From Peromyscus leucopus (Eukaryota; Chordata; Mammalia; Rodentia; Cricetidae): a stretch of 64,000 nucleotides of DNA. The notes beneath the pieces were generated by a model that saw nothing but the letters and a program-made list of their open reading frames with translations, was not told the origin of the DNA and did no database searches. The stretch is from NCBI RefSeq assembly GCF_004664715.2, contig NC_051069.1, forward strand, positions 6,463,501 through 6,527,500, given 5' to 3'. The position numbers and the translations under genes are program-made. This document shows positions 35,498 through 45,884 of this stretch, piece by piece; the stretch's first letter is position 1; every line of letters starts with the position of its first letter.

Positions 35498-35508
35498 CGC
35501 GTGCGCGC
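35465..35508. repeat. (GT)n(GC)n tract
   Basis: About 12 GT units pass directly into a gcgcgcgcgcgtgcgcgc block. It follows the ID element as an expanded tail. Confidence 0.97.
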
Positions 35509-35589
35509 TCCCCCACTGCCTCAGCCACCAACCTGATTCTAATCTCATACATGTGAATTCATAAATTACAGTCACCCAGATTCAGAAGC

Positions 35590-35720
35590 GAGAGTCAAAA
35601 GACCCAGGGTCTAGTTCAGGTTGTGTTGCCTTTAGCAAATGATACAAGTCTCAACCTCAGTTTCTTTGCACATAACACAGACAGGAATATTCTAGTTTTA
35701 CCACGCTGTAATGTGAATGA
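35590..35720 (+). mobile_element. MIR SINE fossil
   Basis: The run 'agacccagggtctagttcag', 'gttgtgttgcctttagcaaa' and 'caacctcagtttctttgcac' resembles MIR. Confidence 0.6.
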
Positions 35721-36639
35721 AAGGAATCCGAAAGCACCAGGTAAGCCAAGCCTCCAGGGGTGCGAACCACTGTCTCCTTCTACTCACTGGATCAGCACAT
35801 CTCCGTTTCCCAATCCCAGTGGGTTCAGGAACCCGATGGAACCCTGAGGAAGCCCAGCCTGAGCTTCAAAGTAAAGAGCGTTGAAAGGGCTATGGCCATT
35901 GAAGAGCAGGGTACCCTGGTCGGACCTGGGACCAAGAAGACAGAAAATACTTCACTTCAGGGCACTGGTATCCAAGTCAGGACAAGCAGGGGACCCTACA
36001 GTCAAGAAACCAAAGTAAAGAAACATAATGTTGTCAGAAGCCAGGGCAGGAAGCAGGTGAGAGAGGGGGAAGGAGCAGAGCTTTGCCCAAAGCCATGAGG
36101 GCCATGAGTCAGGAACAAGACAAGGAGGGGCAGCACCCACCCACAGCAGGTGGAGGATCTGGAGCAACAGAAACAGCGGACAAACCGAAGAGGCCCACAT
36201 GCATCCAAAGGGATGGTCTGCTGTCTGCTGTCTGTGGAATGTTTCCCGCCCCCCCCCCCCCGGCCCACCGCTCCCGGCTCATGCTTCAGCACTGCTAATG
36301 GAGATGCCTCTCTCGGGCAAATACTTCATAGAAATCCAATAGGTAAAACAGATAAGAAGCCATACTTCTTGGGTGGGAGAAACACTCTGAGCCCGTCTGT
36401 GCCACTCCCACACCTATGAAGCCCACTCTTTAAAGGCTTTGTGGAACCCCCAGTGCTCCAGGGAACTGAGTTTGAGAAGTACTTCTTAAAACACGAAAGA
36501 ATGAATTTAGATGATCCCAAGGAGTTTCAAGATGCAAATGAAAATGAAAGAGAAGGAGACACGGATGCTTTGCAAAGCCATCTAGTCTTTTAAGAAGTAT
36601 GCTCATCAAAGCGAACTCAGGGTCGAGAGTAAGAAACAT
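35721..36639. other. Intron sequence without recognised elements
   Basis: No gene. It contains a 13-base C run at 36249-36261 followed by 'ggcccaccgctcccggctc'. Open frames on both strands show no domains. Confidence 0.45.
36249..36261. repeat. Poly-C run
   Basis: Thirteen consecutive C, a G-quadruplex-prone tract on the minus (transcribed-sense) strand. Confidence 0.9.
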
Positions 36640-36815
36640 GGGGCTGGAGAGATGGCTTAACTTAGCAGTTAGAAGAGAATACTTGGCTTTCCTACCACCT
36701 ACATTGGGCAGCTTCCAACCACCTGTAACTTGAGTTCCTGGGAGATCAGATGCCTTCTTCTGGTCTGTATGGGCACATACACGTACATGCACATACACAT
36801 AAATAAGCATTTTTT
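36640..36815 (+). mobile_element. B2-type SINE
   Basis: It begins 'ggggctggagagatggctta', continues 'gcagcttccaaccacctgta' and 'gatgccttcttctggtctgt', and ends in a cacata-rich tail. Confidence 0.92.
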
Positions 36816-37330
36816 TTTCAATCTTTAAAAAAAAAAAAAGAAATATGTATAAGATAAGGATCAGGAATTAGAAGTCTCTGGGAACTGAAGCCTGGCCTAC
36901 AAATGTCCCCGGTCCCCAGTCACAGGTGCTGTTCTGTGCTGGATGGGCAGTGACAGCTGTGTTCATAGCTTAGCTCTGGCCCTGAAGACTAACTTCCTTC
37001 CTCTGTCTTTTTTTCTTTTTCCTGTGAGAAAAAAAAAAATTCCTAAAGCATAAAAAGGAAGGAATTGCTGAGCAGAGCCAAGTGGAGCGGAGGGTGGGAC
37101 ACCGGTTTCGAAACGTGAGCACATTCTCAGGCTGCTGTCGAGTGAAGAGAGGTGCGCAAACACACGTTCTAAACAAAGCAGGTTCGGTCCAAGTTAGGCT
37201 TGACTATACAGGGAAGTGTTCTCACTGAAAACGGAGCTCGGCACTCACTCAAGCTTCCCTTAGAGTTTAGAGGCCAGTCCATACAGAAGAGACCCTTAAA
37301 CATGAGCTTGGGCTACAGAGCAGGAAGAGG
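36816..37330. other. Intron sequence without recognised elements
   Basis: No gene or firm repeat recognised. Confidence 0.45.
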
Positions 37331-37485
37331 ACTTCGGTTGACGAGATGGCTCAGTGGGTCAGAGCACCAAGCCTGATGACCTGGGTTCGATCTCCAGAAC
37401 CTCCTTGTAGGAAGGCGAGAACCAATCAATTGCGGCAAAGTTGTCACTGACGTCCACATAAATAAATGAATAATAATAAAAAGAA
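37331..37485 (+). mobile_element. B3-type SINE
   Basis: The run 'ggttgacgagatggctcagt', 'accaagcctgatgacctggg' and 'ttcgatctccagaacctcct' is B3, ending in an aataa-rich tail. Confidence 0.88.
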
Positions 37486-38249
37486 ATATTCAGACAAAGG
37501 AAAAGACCTCACAGATTGAAAATCCAGGATGTTTCTCCTACTGCTGTGGAGTACGAGGTCATCCCTCACTGTAAGCCAACACAAACGGTTCATCCTCTTG
37601 AATACCTCCATCCCAGTCTGCAGACCCTCCCCTTGCATGCAGGCGCTCTGACAAACCCTTCAGTTCCTTCCATAATTCATACAAGGTGACAAGAGACTCC
37701 AGAGTTAAGCCGATCTCTTGCTGAGTAACATGTTCACATTTTAATGACTTTAAAAAAAAAATTAGTAACAAACTTAGGCAAACATTGGGCAAGTAGAGAA
37801 ACCACTTAGACCCAGATCTTTCTACTTTCCCAAAACTCACACTGGGTAGATGTGAATGTGTATGTCGGTGTACACAGATCACAATCCACTTTCTTCTGGA
37901 GATCTGGAGATTTCGTTTGGTTGGTTGGTGTTGGCTTTTGTTGTTGTTACTAACACATCCCCTGTATCCCCAGACCAGCACACTGAATGTTAATGCGCAA
38001 GGGATTCTTGTTATGGAGCACAGGCTACCTGGAATTTATCATCCTTTTGCCTCCACCTCCCTCGGGCTGGGGTTATAGGCTAAGGGATTCTGGCTGCAAC
38101 TTCTTAATCGGTATACTGGAACTGTTAGCATCTTAAAGGTAGGTGCTATTTCCCAGGATTTCTGTGAACTTTTTATTCACAGTTTGCTTTGTCACCACTG
38201 TTTGGCTGTCACCTCTCAATATCAAGGGCTGTGCATGGCAAAGGCCACA
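37486..38249. other. Intron sequence without recognised elements
   Basis: No gene. A B1-like scrap may sit at about 37985-38095. Confidence 0.4.
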
Positions 38250-38365
38250 TGTGAACAGAACACAGGGTTTGGCGTCCTGGCCCTATCACCCAATTCCAAG
38301 CTGCTTTATCTCTTGGGGCTTTAGCTCTGTCATCAGAAAATAAAGTGCTGGACCAAAATCTCCCT
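38250..38365 (+). mobile_element. MIR SINE fossil
   Basis: The pieces 'gggtttggcgtcctggccct', 'gctgctttatctcttggggc' and 'ttagctctgtcatcagaaaa' follow MIR order. Confidence 0.65.
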
Positions 38366-38764
38366 GTCAGGTCTCTATCCCATTCCATCTTATCCTGCTA
38401 AGATTCTCTGATGCAGTCAGTACATCACACGAATATATCAGTGAGAAGCACAAATCCAAAGATGCACAGGCTGCTTCTAGGTTTCAATCATGGCCATAAA
38501 ATACTAGTCTGATCTTGTTTGCCACCTCAATTTCTAGAAGACCAGAGAATCAGGCTGACACTCTGAAATGAGCCCAGGAAAATAAGGGACATTCCAACCA
38601 CAGAAATACTTCTCTAGCAAATGACCCGGACATTGATCCCAGTCCTCAACTCTCAGCGAGCCCTGAGAAGCCAAGACAGTGAGGACTGCCATTTCATGGG
38701 GTCTAGCCCAGCACAAGCTACAACATGAGTATGTAGCCAGCAAGTGTAGAAATGCTTAATATAG
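38366..38764. other. Intron sequence without recognised elements
   Basis: No gene. Possible MIR scrap near 38470-38560. Confidence 0.4.
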
Positions 38765-38935
38765 GGGCTGGAGAGATGGCACAGTGGTCAATAGCACTGA
38801 CTGCTCTTCCAGAGGACCCAATTCTGAGCACCTACCTGGCAGCTAACAATCTATAACTCTAAGATCTGACACTCTCACACAGACATACACGCAGGTAAAA
38901 TACCAATGCAAACAAAATTAAAAAAAATCAATAAA
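38765..38935 (+). mobile_element. B2-type SINE
   Basis: It begins 'ggggctggagagatggcaca', continues 'tgactgctcttccagaggac' and 'acagacatacacgcaggtaa', and ends in an A-rich tail. Confidence 0.92.
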
Positions 38936-39149
38936 TTATTATTATAACAAGTCTTTAATAAAAAAATCAAAGAAAGAAATGAATAATAGAGCTGAAGAGG
39001 CAGGTAGAATGGTGACGGCCTTGTTCCCCCAGCCAGCCCACGATGCCGCAGGGTACTTCACTGTCAGAACTGTTTACAAAAGAAAACGCCCTTGATTTCA
39101 AGTTCATAAAAGCAACATGTTCATTATCTTTAACACTTACGCCTATTTA

Positions 39150-39287
39150 GCGTATCTGTGTGCGTGTGGAAGTCAGAGGCCAGCCTGTAGCGGACAGTTT
39201 TCTCCTTGTGGGCTCCAGGGATCAAGCCCAAGTCGCCAGGCTTGGGAGCAAGTGCTACTATCTGCTGAGCCAACTTGCTGGCCCACG
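39150..39287 (-). mobile_element. B3-type SINE
   Basis: The run 'tgtggaagtcagaggccagc', 'ggatcaagcccaagtcgcca' and 'gctgagccaacttgctggcc' is B3 in reverse. Confidence 0.85.
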
Positions 39288-39437
39288 TGTTCATTACTTT
39301 AAAGAGGAGGAGGAGGGAGATAAAACCTTCCCTTCATCGCATCTTCCTGAGATGATCTCATTGGGAGATCTGCTCGGTTGGCATTTCCGTTTTCAGTTCA
39401 TACTCTGTCACCTTTTTTATTTTATTTTTACCCTTTT

Positions 39438-39512
39438 TCTTGATACCGGAGGCTGAAGTGAGGGCCTCACACACGCTGGGAAAGCGCTTTACTAAGCTAT
39501 GTCCCCAGCCCT
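39438..39512 (-). mobile_element. ID SINE
   Basis: The run 'ttgataccggaggctgaagt', 'acacgctgggaaagcgcttt' and 'actaagctatgtccccagcc' is a reversed ID element. Confidence 0.75.
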
Positions 39513-39519
39513 CCTCCTT

Positions 39520-39655
39520 CTATTTATCTTGAGACAGTCTTATAAACTGTCCAGGCTGGCCTTGAACTCAACTCTGCAGCCCAGGTGAGCCTTGTACTTG
39601 CAATCCCCCTCCTGAGGAGCTAGAACTAGAGGCCCGCCCCACCACGCCAGCTCTT
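39520..39655 (-). mobile_element. B4/RSINE1-type SINE
   Basis: The run 'ttgagacagtcttataaact', 'gtccaggctggccttgaact' and 'gcccgccccaccacgccagc' is a 7SL-like monomer in reverse. Confidence 0.78.
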
Positions 39656-39689
39656 GACGGAAGGGAGGTGGTGCTGATATACAATTCCA

Positions 39690-39815
39690 CCGTCTTTTTG
39701 TTGCACTTTTCTTGCTTGCCGCTGTTGCTGGCTGTTCAGCCAAGGCTGGCCTCGTAACTCTTCCTTCCTCCGCCTTCCACGTGCTGAGGTTCTAGGTACA
39801 TGTCATCACACTTGG
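39690..39815 (-). mobile_element. Degenerate B1-like SINE
   Basis: The pieces 'ccaaggctggcctcgtaact', 'tccgccttccacgtgctgag' and 'catgtcatcacacttggcct' keep the reversed B1 order with a changed left part. Confidence 0.6.
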
Positions 39816-40144
39816 CCTTATTATCTATTAAGAACAGACTGTGAACATTTCCCCACAATTTAAATGCCTCATTATACAGATAACCCAGGGTCTTTAAAGC
39901 AAATTTTTAAGTATGAGTGTTTATTTCTAATATTTTTGAGTTTGTTTTTTGAGATAGCAGCTCATATAGCCCAGGCTGAACTCCTGATATTTCCTGTGAG
40001 TATAGACAGGAACCTCTTCACCCTACTTTCTGTTTCAATTTGAATATCATTAATAACATCATTATAATTACCCCATACACAAATCTCAATATACATTCTT
40101 TTTATTTTAATATTTTTATTGGGGGTGGTTTCTACATATCCTTT

Positions 40145-40147
40145 TTT

Positions 40148-40185
<38 letters not shown>

Positions 40186-40312
40186 CGAGACAGGGTTTCT
40201 CTGCGTAGCTTTGCCTTTCTGAATCACTTGGTAGCCAGGCTGGCTCGAACTCACAGAGTCCGCTGGCTCTGCTCCGATGCTGGATTAAAGGCGTGCGCCA
40301 CCACGCCCGGCT
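40145..40312 (-). mobile_element. B1 SINE with long T tail
   Basis: A 35-base T run (40151-40185) precedes 'cgagacagggtttctctgcg', 'tagctttgcctttctgaatc' and 'attaaaggcgtgcgccacca'. Several single-base deletions distinguish it from other copies. Confidence 0.95.
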
Positions 40313-41026
40313 CCCTTTTTTTCTTTTTAAGATAGAGTCTCACTATGTAACCTTGAACTCACTATGTGGACATCAAATGTAAAAAAAATTGTAAGAATTA
40401 ACATGTTTTCCTATATTTGTTGCGAATTTGAACTGTTATTTATATGTTTCTCTAATTGTTCTATTGGACTGTTTAGGTTTTTCTTATTATTTGTAAAATG
40501 CTCTTTACATATTTGTGATATTAGACAATCAAATATGCTCAAATATTTTTCTTACTTCCTTATGGCAGAGTCATTCCAGGCTTAATGTCTGTAAAAGACC
40601 ATTAGGTCTTTGGAGCACTTTAGCCCTCTCTTCTCCAGTCTGTCACTTCAGTCACCCTAGCACCATGCCTGAGGGACACTCTGAGGGAGTCACCATGCCC
40701 TTGTGAAATTCTTGACACTGTTATTCACCTAGGCTCTCCATCGATGGCACATCTCATCTTCAGACTTTCTTCATAGACACAGGGCTTCCTCCACCATCCC
40801 TCACCTCTCAAATTTCTCTCAAAGCCACTGTACTTTTGCTCTGGCAATGTCCCTCACCCTGGCCAAATGAAGGGAGGAGTGGCATCTGCAGATGAGCAGG
40901 TCTTCTGCCAAAGGCCAGTGGCCAACCAGACTTGTGGAGGCCCACAAAGGTTTCCTAGTGAGATCTGAGTTTAATTTACCCAGCAGGGCTGCATTAGAGG
41001 ATTGCTTGGCCATGTGTGTGGTTACC
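40313..41026. other. Intron sequence without recognised elements
   Basis: No gene recognised. The first 250 bases are AT-rich. Confidence 0.45.
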
Positions 41027-41279
41027 AGGTGATTGGAAAGGATCTGCACTTGGCTGTGCTAGGGGGAGGTCTTTTGCTTGACCCCTTGGCATTCCTATAA
41101 AAGGCCCTTTAGAAGAGACAGAAGGGGCCAGTGGATAATGACCTAGGCTCTCCCGAGTCTATCCTGTGTTTCTGTTTCTCTCCCTTCTATCTTTCTATCT
41201 AATATCTCTTATCCCTCTCTCCTCAAGAGTACCCTGTCATAAAATGTGGGGGCTGATCTCCCAGCTAGGCTCCCACATA
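41027..41279 (+). mobile_element. LTR-like element, copy A of a related pair
   Basis: The stretch has 'tctgcacttggctgtgctag', 'ggggaggtcttttgcttgac', a TATA-like 'cctataaaag' and a CT-rich region, ending 'taggctcccaca'. The same blocks occur in the same order at 54900-55136. The layout fits an endogenous retroviral LTR. I cannot name the family, and the left edge is uncertain. Confidence 0.6.
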
Positions 41280-41349
41280 GATTCCCTTTAGACAAAGCAC
41301 CTCCTGTCTCTAAAGTGTCCGTCAGATTGTGCAATGTTCTTTGGGTTTG

Positions 41350-41490
41350 TTTGTTTTAGTAGTTTTGTTTTTATTTTTTTTAATTGGGGCCATGCCATGT
41401 AGCCCAGGCTAGTCTCAAAGCCATAGCAATCTTTTTGCCCCAACCTCCACAGGGCTGGTTTTACAAGTGTGTGCCACCATACCTGCCTTA
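41350..41490 (-). mobile_element. B1/B4-related SINE
   Basis: The run 'ggggccatgccatgtagccc', 'aggctagtctcaaagccata' and 'caagtgtgtgccaccatacc' is a reversed 7SL-like monomer. Confidence 0.75.
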
Positions 41491-41559
41491 TAATATTTAT
41501 TTGAAAGGGTGGGAGGAGTGTTTCTTAAGTACAAGAAGGCTTAAGAATGGTTGCCTCTA

Positions 41560-41701
41560 CCGGGCAGTGGTGGTGGCACATGCCTTAATCCCAGCAGTTG
41601 GGAGGCAGAGGCAGGTGAATCTCTGAGAGTTTGAGGCTAGCCTGGTCTACAAAGAGAGGTCCAGGACAGCTAGGACTGTTACACAAGAAACCCTGTCTCG
41701 A

Positions 41702-41735
<34 letters not shown>
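41560..41735 (+). mobile_element. B1 SINE with 29-base A tail
   Basis: The run 'accgggcagtggtggtggca', 'ttgggaggcagaggcaggtg' and 'aagaaaccctgtctcgaaaa' leads into an A run at 41707-41735. Confidence 0.95.
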
Positions 41736-41738
<3 letters not shown>

Positions 41739-41759
41739 GCCTCTGTAGAGGCAAAATTG

Positions 41760-41760
<1 letters not shown>

Positions 41761-41806
<46 letters not shown>
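41761..41806. repeat. (CA)n microsatellite
   Basis: Twenty-three uninterrupted CA units. Confidence 0.98.
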
Positions 41807-41809
<3 letters not shown>

Positions 41810-43007
41810 CTGTGCCTGGAAAGGCTTGGTCTGACATCTAGCCTGTGGCAAGTCCTAATCTCAGCTCCATCTTACTTAGCGAATTTCAGGCTGCAGAGAA
41901 AGGGGATTTTGACTAAAGTACTTTGATTCTTGCTGGTATCTGAAATCCATGGGAAAATCCATTCCAAAGCAGACAGTAGCCTCAGAGAGATGGGGTGGGT
42001 GTCTGGCAGAGCATCGGGACCATGCTCCTGAGCTGAGCTTTGTGTGTAGCATACCCACTGTGTACCTGGGGTAGGAAGGAGGTTTACAGCAGTCCTGTCC
42101 TCAAGGAGTGTTAGAACAGAGGACACTGAGTTCAGCAAAGGAAAGCTTTCTTGGGGAATGGGTAGGTAAATGCCCTCTTCCAATATTTGATGCTCCCCGT
42201 GGAAAAGGGACAGGCCCTTGTTCATCTTTGTGTCCTGTACCTACACTCAGGACAAATCCAGTCATCTGATACTCAGTGGGCATCATAGGGGCTAAAGCAC
42301 AATGATGAACAAGATAGCCACATTGGTCTTTCAGGAACTGACAGCCATAGCGGGAACATGCAGCTCATCAGAGAGTTTGCTCCAGAATGGCAAAAGCTGC
42401 CATGGGGAATATGCCCGGCTACAGAGAGGGCACCTGTTGTCATTGTGGTCACAGTAATCTTGGCTACAACTGGCTGGGCTTCCGGGCAATGTTCCTGGGC
42501 CTCCACTAAGACGGGGCCATAAGCAGAGACCTTGGGTCCCAGGCCGAGAGCCCTGTTTGGTATTAGAGCAATGCCAGCCAGGCCCAGCCTCTGGCAGAGA
42601 CTCCGAACTGGGAAAACAGGGTGGCAGCAGGTGGCCCTAGGGAGACAGTCTGTCCTTTGGCTAGCTATCCTGTGTCTTGACATGTTGAGACAAAAGCTGG
42701 CTTCTCCCTCTGCTCCGGAGGGAAGCCTAGACCTGCTAAAGCCCAAGATAAGGCAGGAATGTGCCTGTCTGGCCAGACTGGGCTTGAGTGACAGCCAGGA
42801 ACTGACTGTGCTTGGGTTTGTCTCACTGAGGGTAGAGGTGATTTTCTTGGCATACTGATGGGTAGGAAAGGGCAGCCTGCAACCAGGAGAAGAAATGTCT
42901 GCTCTGAGTCCTGAAACTCATCGATTAATTTATCTTCATCAATCAGAACTATTCCCAGTGCACCATGGGTCTTCCAGGATGAGTGTGCATATGTTTTATA
43001 TATTTGC
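41807..43007. other. Intron sequence without recognised elements
   Basis: About 1.2 kb with no repeat that I recognise. Open frames of 157 (minus, 42273-42746) and 108 codons (plus, 42532-42858) overlap each other and have no domain motif. Confidence 0.5.
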
Positions 43008-43136
43008 TTACACAGGGTCTCACATAGTCCAGGTTAGCCTCAAACTCACCTATGTATCTGAGGATGACCCTGGCCTCCTGATCCTCCTGTTTCCTCCCAA
43101 GTGCTGGGGTTACAGACATGAGCTGCTGTGCCCCAC
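43008..43136 (-). mobile_element. B4/RSINE1-type SINE
   Basis: The run 'acagggtctcacatagtcca', 'gatgaccctggcctcctgat' and 'tgctggggttacagacatga' is a reversed RSINE1-like unit. Confidence 0.8.
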
Positions 43137-43500
43137 TGTGTTCATACAGTTCTAGTGTTAAATCTCCTCAGCTCTTCTACGGGGTAAGTGGATTATTTTC
43201 ACTACACAGGAAAAGAAACCAAACCCAGAGGACTCCATGATCATTCATGGGCACTTCCAGACTGCAACACATTTCATCTTCATTACAGTCTGAGAGGAGG
43301 TTATCATCCCCATCAAAGGACAAGAAACTCACTCAGCACCCCACTAGCAGCTAGAAACAGAACCATCACGCAGTTTTCCTGGGGTCCACTCCATAGCTGA
43401 GCTCCCCCATACCCTGGGAGGAATGCTTATTAACCTCTATGATACCAGTATGGGCCACCTCAGCAAAGAGTAAGTCACCTGAAAGCAACTATGGCAAGGT
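43137..43500. other. Intron sequence, possible MIR/L3 scrap
   Basis: No gene. The stretch near 43265-43340 weakly resembles the 'tttcatcttcattacagtc' part of old mammalian SINE/LINE ends. Confidence 0.4.
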
Positions 43501-43591
43501 GTGGGGTGGTGGTGGTGGTGGTGGTGGGGTGATGGTGTGGAGGTGGTGATTGTGTGGAGGTGGTGGTGGGGTGTGGGGGGTGATGGTGGTG
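43501..43591. repeat. (GGT)n G-rich repeat
   Basis: About 90 bases built from ggt, gat and ggggt units with several runs of four to six G on the plus strand. Confidence 0.93.
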
Positions 43592-43769
43592 AGGCTCGGC
43601 AGGTGGGGAGAGGCAGCATTAAAGGTTAGGGGCCATTTAGGTCTCAGTTTAGGTAGAGAGGGAAACTATTACTGGGTGTGACATGTACCCTTCTTGTGCC
43701 CTGACAGTTAGGCTGGCAGGCAGTGCCAACACTCAGAACAGCTCAGAGCACACTTAGAGGAGCCAGGTG

Positions 43770-43885
43770 GGAGTGGCAGCCCCAGAGGCGCCCAGGAGCC
43801 GCTAATTGGCGGCGGCGATGACAGAGGAGACGGCAGGGCTGCTTTGAGCTGCCTGCCCAGAAGAGGCTCTGGCTGCTGCTGGGAA
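43770..43885. promoter_or_regulatory. GC-rich, repeat-free candidate regulatory segment
   Basis: This block has several CpGs, including 'ggcgcccaggagccgctaat' and 'tggcggcggcgatgacagag', and a homeodomain-type core taattg. It is unlike the CpG-poor, SINE-filled surroundings. No coding frame is convincing. The regulatory role is inference only. Confidence 0.35.
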
Positions 43886-44164
43886 CCGGGGCTGGGTGTG
43901 AGGGGTGTGGAGGGAAGTTTGCAGGCTTCCAAGAGGACTGGAGCCAGGTCCTTCTCCCCCCACCTTGCCCTCTGGGCTTGTGGGCATGGGGAGTCTGGGT
44001 GTGATCTACACAGTTAAATCCATGGAAGGGTGGGGATAAGGGAATGGCCACTCGCAAGCCTGGGAGGAGCAGTAAGGTGAATCCACTGAATTCCTGTGGG
44101 AAATAGCCTCCTCTCTGCAGTCAGTCAGCACAGCCATCGAGAGAACTACAACTGGTTGTTCGGA
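43886..44164. other. Intron sequence without recognised elements
   Basis: No gene or clear repeat. Confidence 0.4.
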
Positions 44165-44392
44165 TCATGTTGTTGTCATTCAGAGAGATGGAATCTCACG
44201 TACGCCAGGCTGGCCTCCGACTTGCTATGTACCTGAGAATGACCTGGCACTTCTGATCTTCCTGCCCCCACCTCTCCAATGCAGGGATTACAGGCATGTA
44301 CCACCATCCCAGTTTGTTGGGTAGTATCTAACTTGGGGCTTCCTTCACGCAAGGCAAGTATTCTATCAGCTAAACTACACCCCCAGCCCATT
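44165..44392 (-). mobile_element. B4 SINE (B1-like plus ID-like dimer)
   Basis: The left part (44165-44312) is a reversed B1-like monomer ('gccaggctggcctccgactt', 'gcagggattacaggcatgta'). The right part (44315-44392) is a reversed ID-like head ('gcaaggcaagtattctatca', 'gctaaactacacccccagcc'). Read on the minus strand it is ID then B1, the B4 architecture. Confidence 0.85.
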
Positions 44393-44619
44393 TAGCCATC
44401 TTGCCTTACAGCGCCGCCCTTAGTACTTGAGGGCTGACTGTAGCCACGTGCGCTCCTCACTGCCTCTCTTTCGGAGCCCGGCAGATCTTGTGTAGACTGC
44501 CATGCAAGTCACTTAAAGTTCCTCCTGCTTATGTATGCTCAGGATGTAAGGCAATACACAACAGGAAGCTCACAGTCAAATTCAAAGTGGAACAGAAAAG
44601 TAAAGATTAAGAAACGGAA
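44393..44619. other. Intron sequence without recognised elements
   Basis: No gene. It contains a few CpGs ('tacagcgccgcccttag', 'ccacgtgcgctcctc'). Confidence 0.4.
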
Positions 44620-44725
44620 GCCGAGTGCAGTAGCATGCACCTGAATTCTCATCACTTGGGAGGCTAAGGCAGGATAACTGAGTCCTAGGCAAGCCTAGGC
44701 TACATAATAAGACCCTATACTCCTT
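44620..44725 (+). mobile_element. 7SL-like SINE (RSINE1 type)
   Basis: The run 'ccgagtgcagtagcatgcac', 'cacttgggaggctaaggcag' and 'ctaggctacataataagacc' fits RSINE1/B1. Confidence 0.78.
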
Positions 44726-45009
44726 TTTTTTTTAAAAAGCCTTAAGCCCTCTATAGATTATGATTTGGCAAATTGTGACACTTGAATATTAACACATTCT
44801 CTAGATGAGTCTGAGAAACATCAGTATAAAAGGAGTAGGAAATATACCCAAGATCTAAGCCACCAAGACAACAAAGGGAATTAAAGAGTTAAGAGAGATT
44901 GTTTCTCTCTCTGAGACAAGGAAGAGTACCAGTTTTTCCAAGTAGGCAATCACGTCATAGTCATGATTTCTGAAAGAAAGCCATTCTATGAGTACTGTGA
45001 CAACGTGTC

Positions 45010-45150
45010 CTGGAGGCAGGGGATGGTGGCACATACCTATAATCGCAACACGTAGGAGGGAGATGCAGGAGGATCAAAAGTTAAAACTGAACTTTGTCTA
45101 CATAGGGAGTTCGAAGCCAGCCTGTGCTATATGAGACCCTTGCAAGCAAG
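45010..45150 (+). mobile_element. 7SL-like SINE (RSINE1 type)
   Basis: The run 'gcaggggatggtggcacata', 'gagatgcaggaggatcaaaa' and 'gaagccagcctgtgctatat' fits RSINE1, with a caag-rich tail. A second partial copy follows at about 45190-45240. Confidence 0.75.
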
Positions 45151-45243
45151 CAAGCAAATAAACATCTGTTCCAAATGGAGCGTGGAAGATTACTATAAAT
45201 TTAAACCCATCCTGAGCTACATAGTGAGACCCTATCCAAACTA

Positions 45244-45292
<49 letters not shown>
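45244..45292. repeat. (AAT)n microsatellite
   Basis: About 16 AAT units grown from a SINE tail. Confidence 0.97.
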
Positions 45293-45884
45293 TAAAAAGT
45301 CAGGCATGCATACTTATCATTCCAACTTGGAGCCTAAAGTAGGATATACAAAATATGTCAAGGCAAAGACGCTTTGGTTGAAAGGGAAAAACACAAAGCA
45401 GTCATTTGACACATGTACATACACATGCATCCATACATACACATATGCACAGAATAGCCCCAAAATCTCACCACAAGACTGCATGAAAAGCACAGTACTG
45501 CAGTGAGTCACCCTTATGTCACAGCCTCCTGTTTTCAGGGGAAGCCTACAATAGAGGGGGAGGAATCTCTTCCCGCTCCCAAAGAGACACACCCACTGTA
45601 GGTAGACCTGAGCACTGGCCCCAAAGCTCTCTCTACACCTGGATTTCTGGGTATCATCATCTACAAAGTGAGACTTCTATAGGTTCTCTAAGGTGTAGGC
45701 TCTGACTAGGGAAACCAAGGGAGAGAAGGATCATGTGTTAAAACTCATAAAACCACAAATAATAGTTGGGTTAGTAGTCATGTATCCATTAATATTAATT
45801 AACTGCATTAGGTTCCACCAACTGGTAGAACTTAGGTAAGCTAAGGAACTAAAGGAATTTGTGGTGGGGGGTGAGGGTGTCCCA
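45293..45884. other. Intron sequence without recognised elements
   Basis: No gene or firm repeat. Confidence 0.4.

Noticed and set aside
45098..45307. Frame with a tyrosine run
   Set aside because: It is the (AAT)n microsatellite read in one frame.
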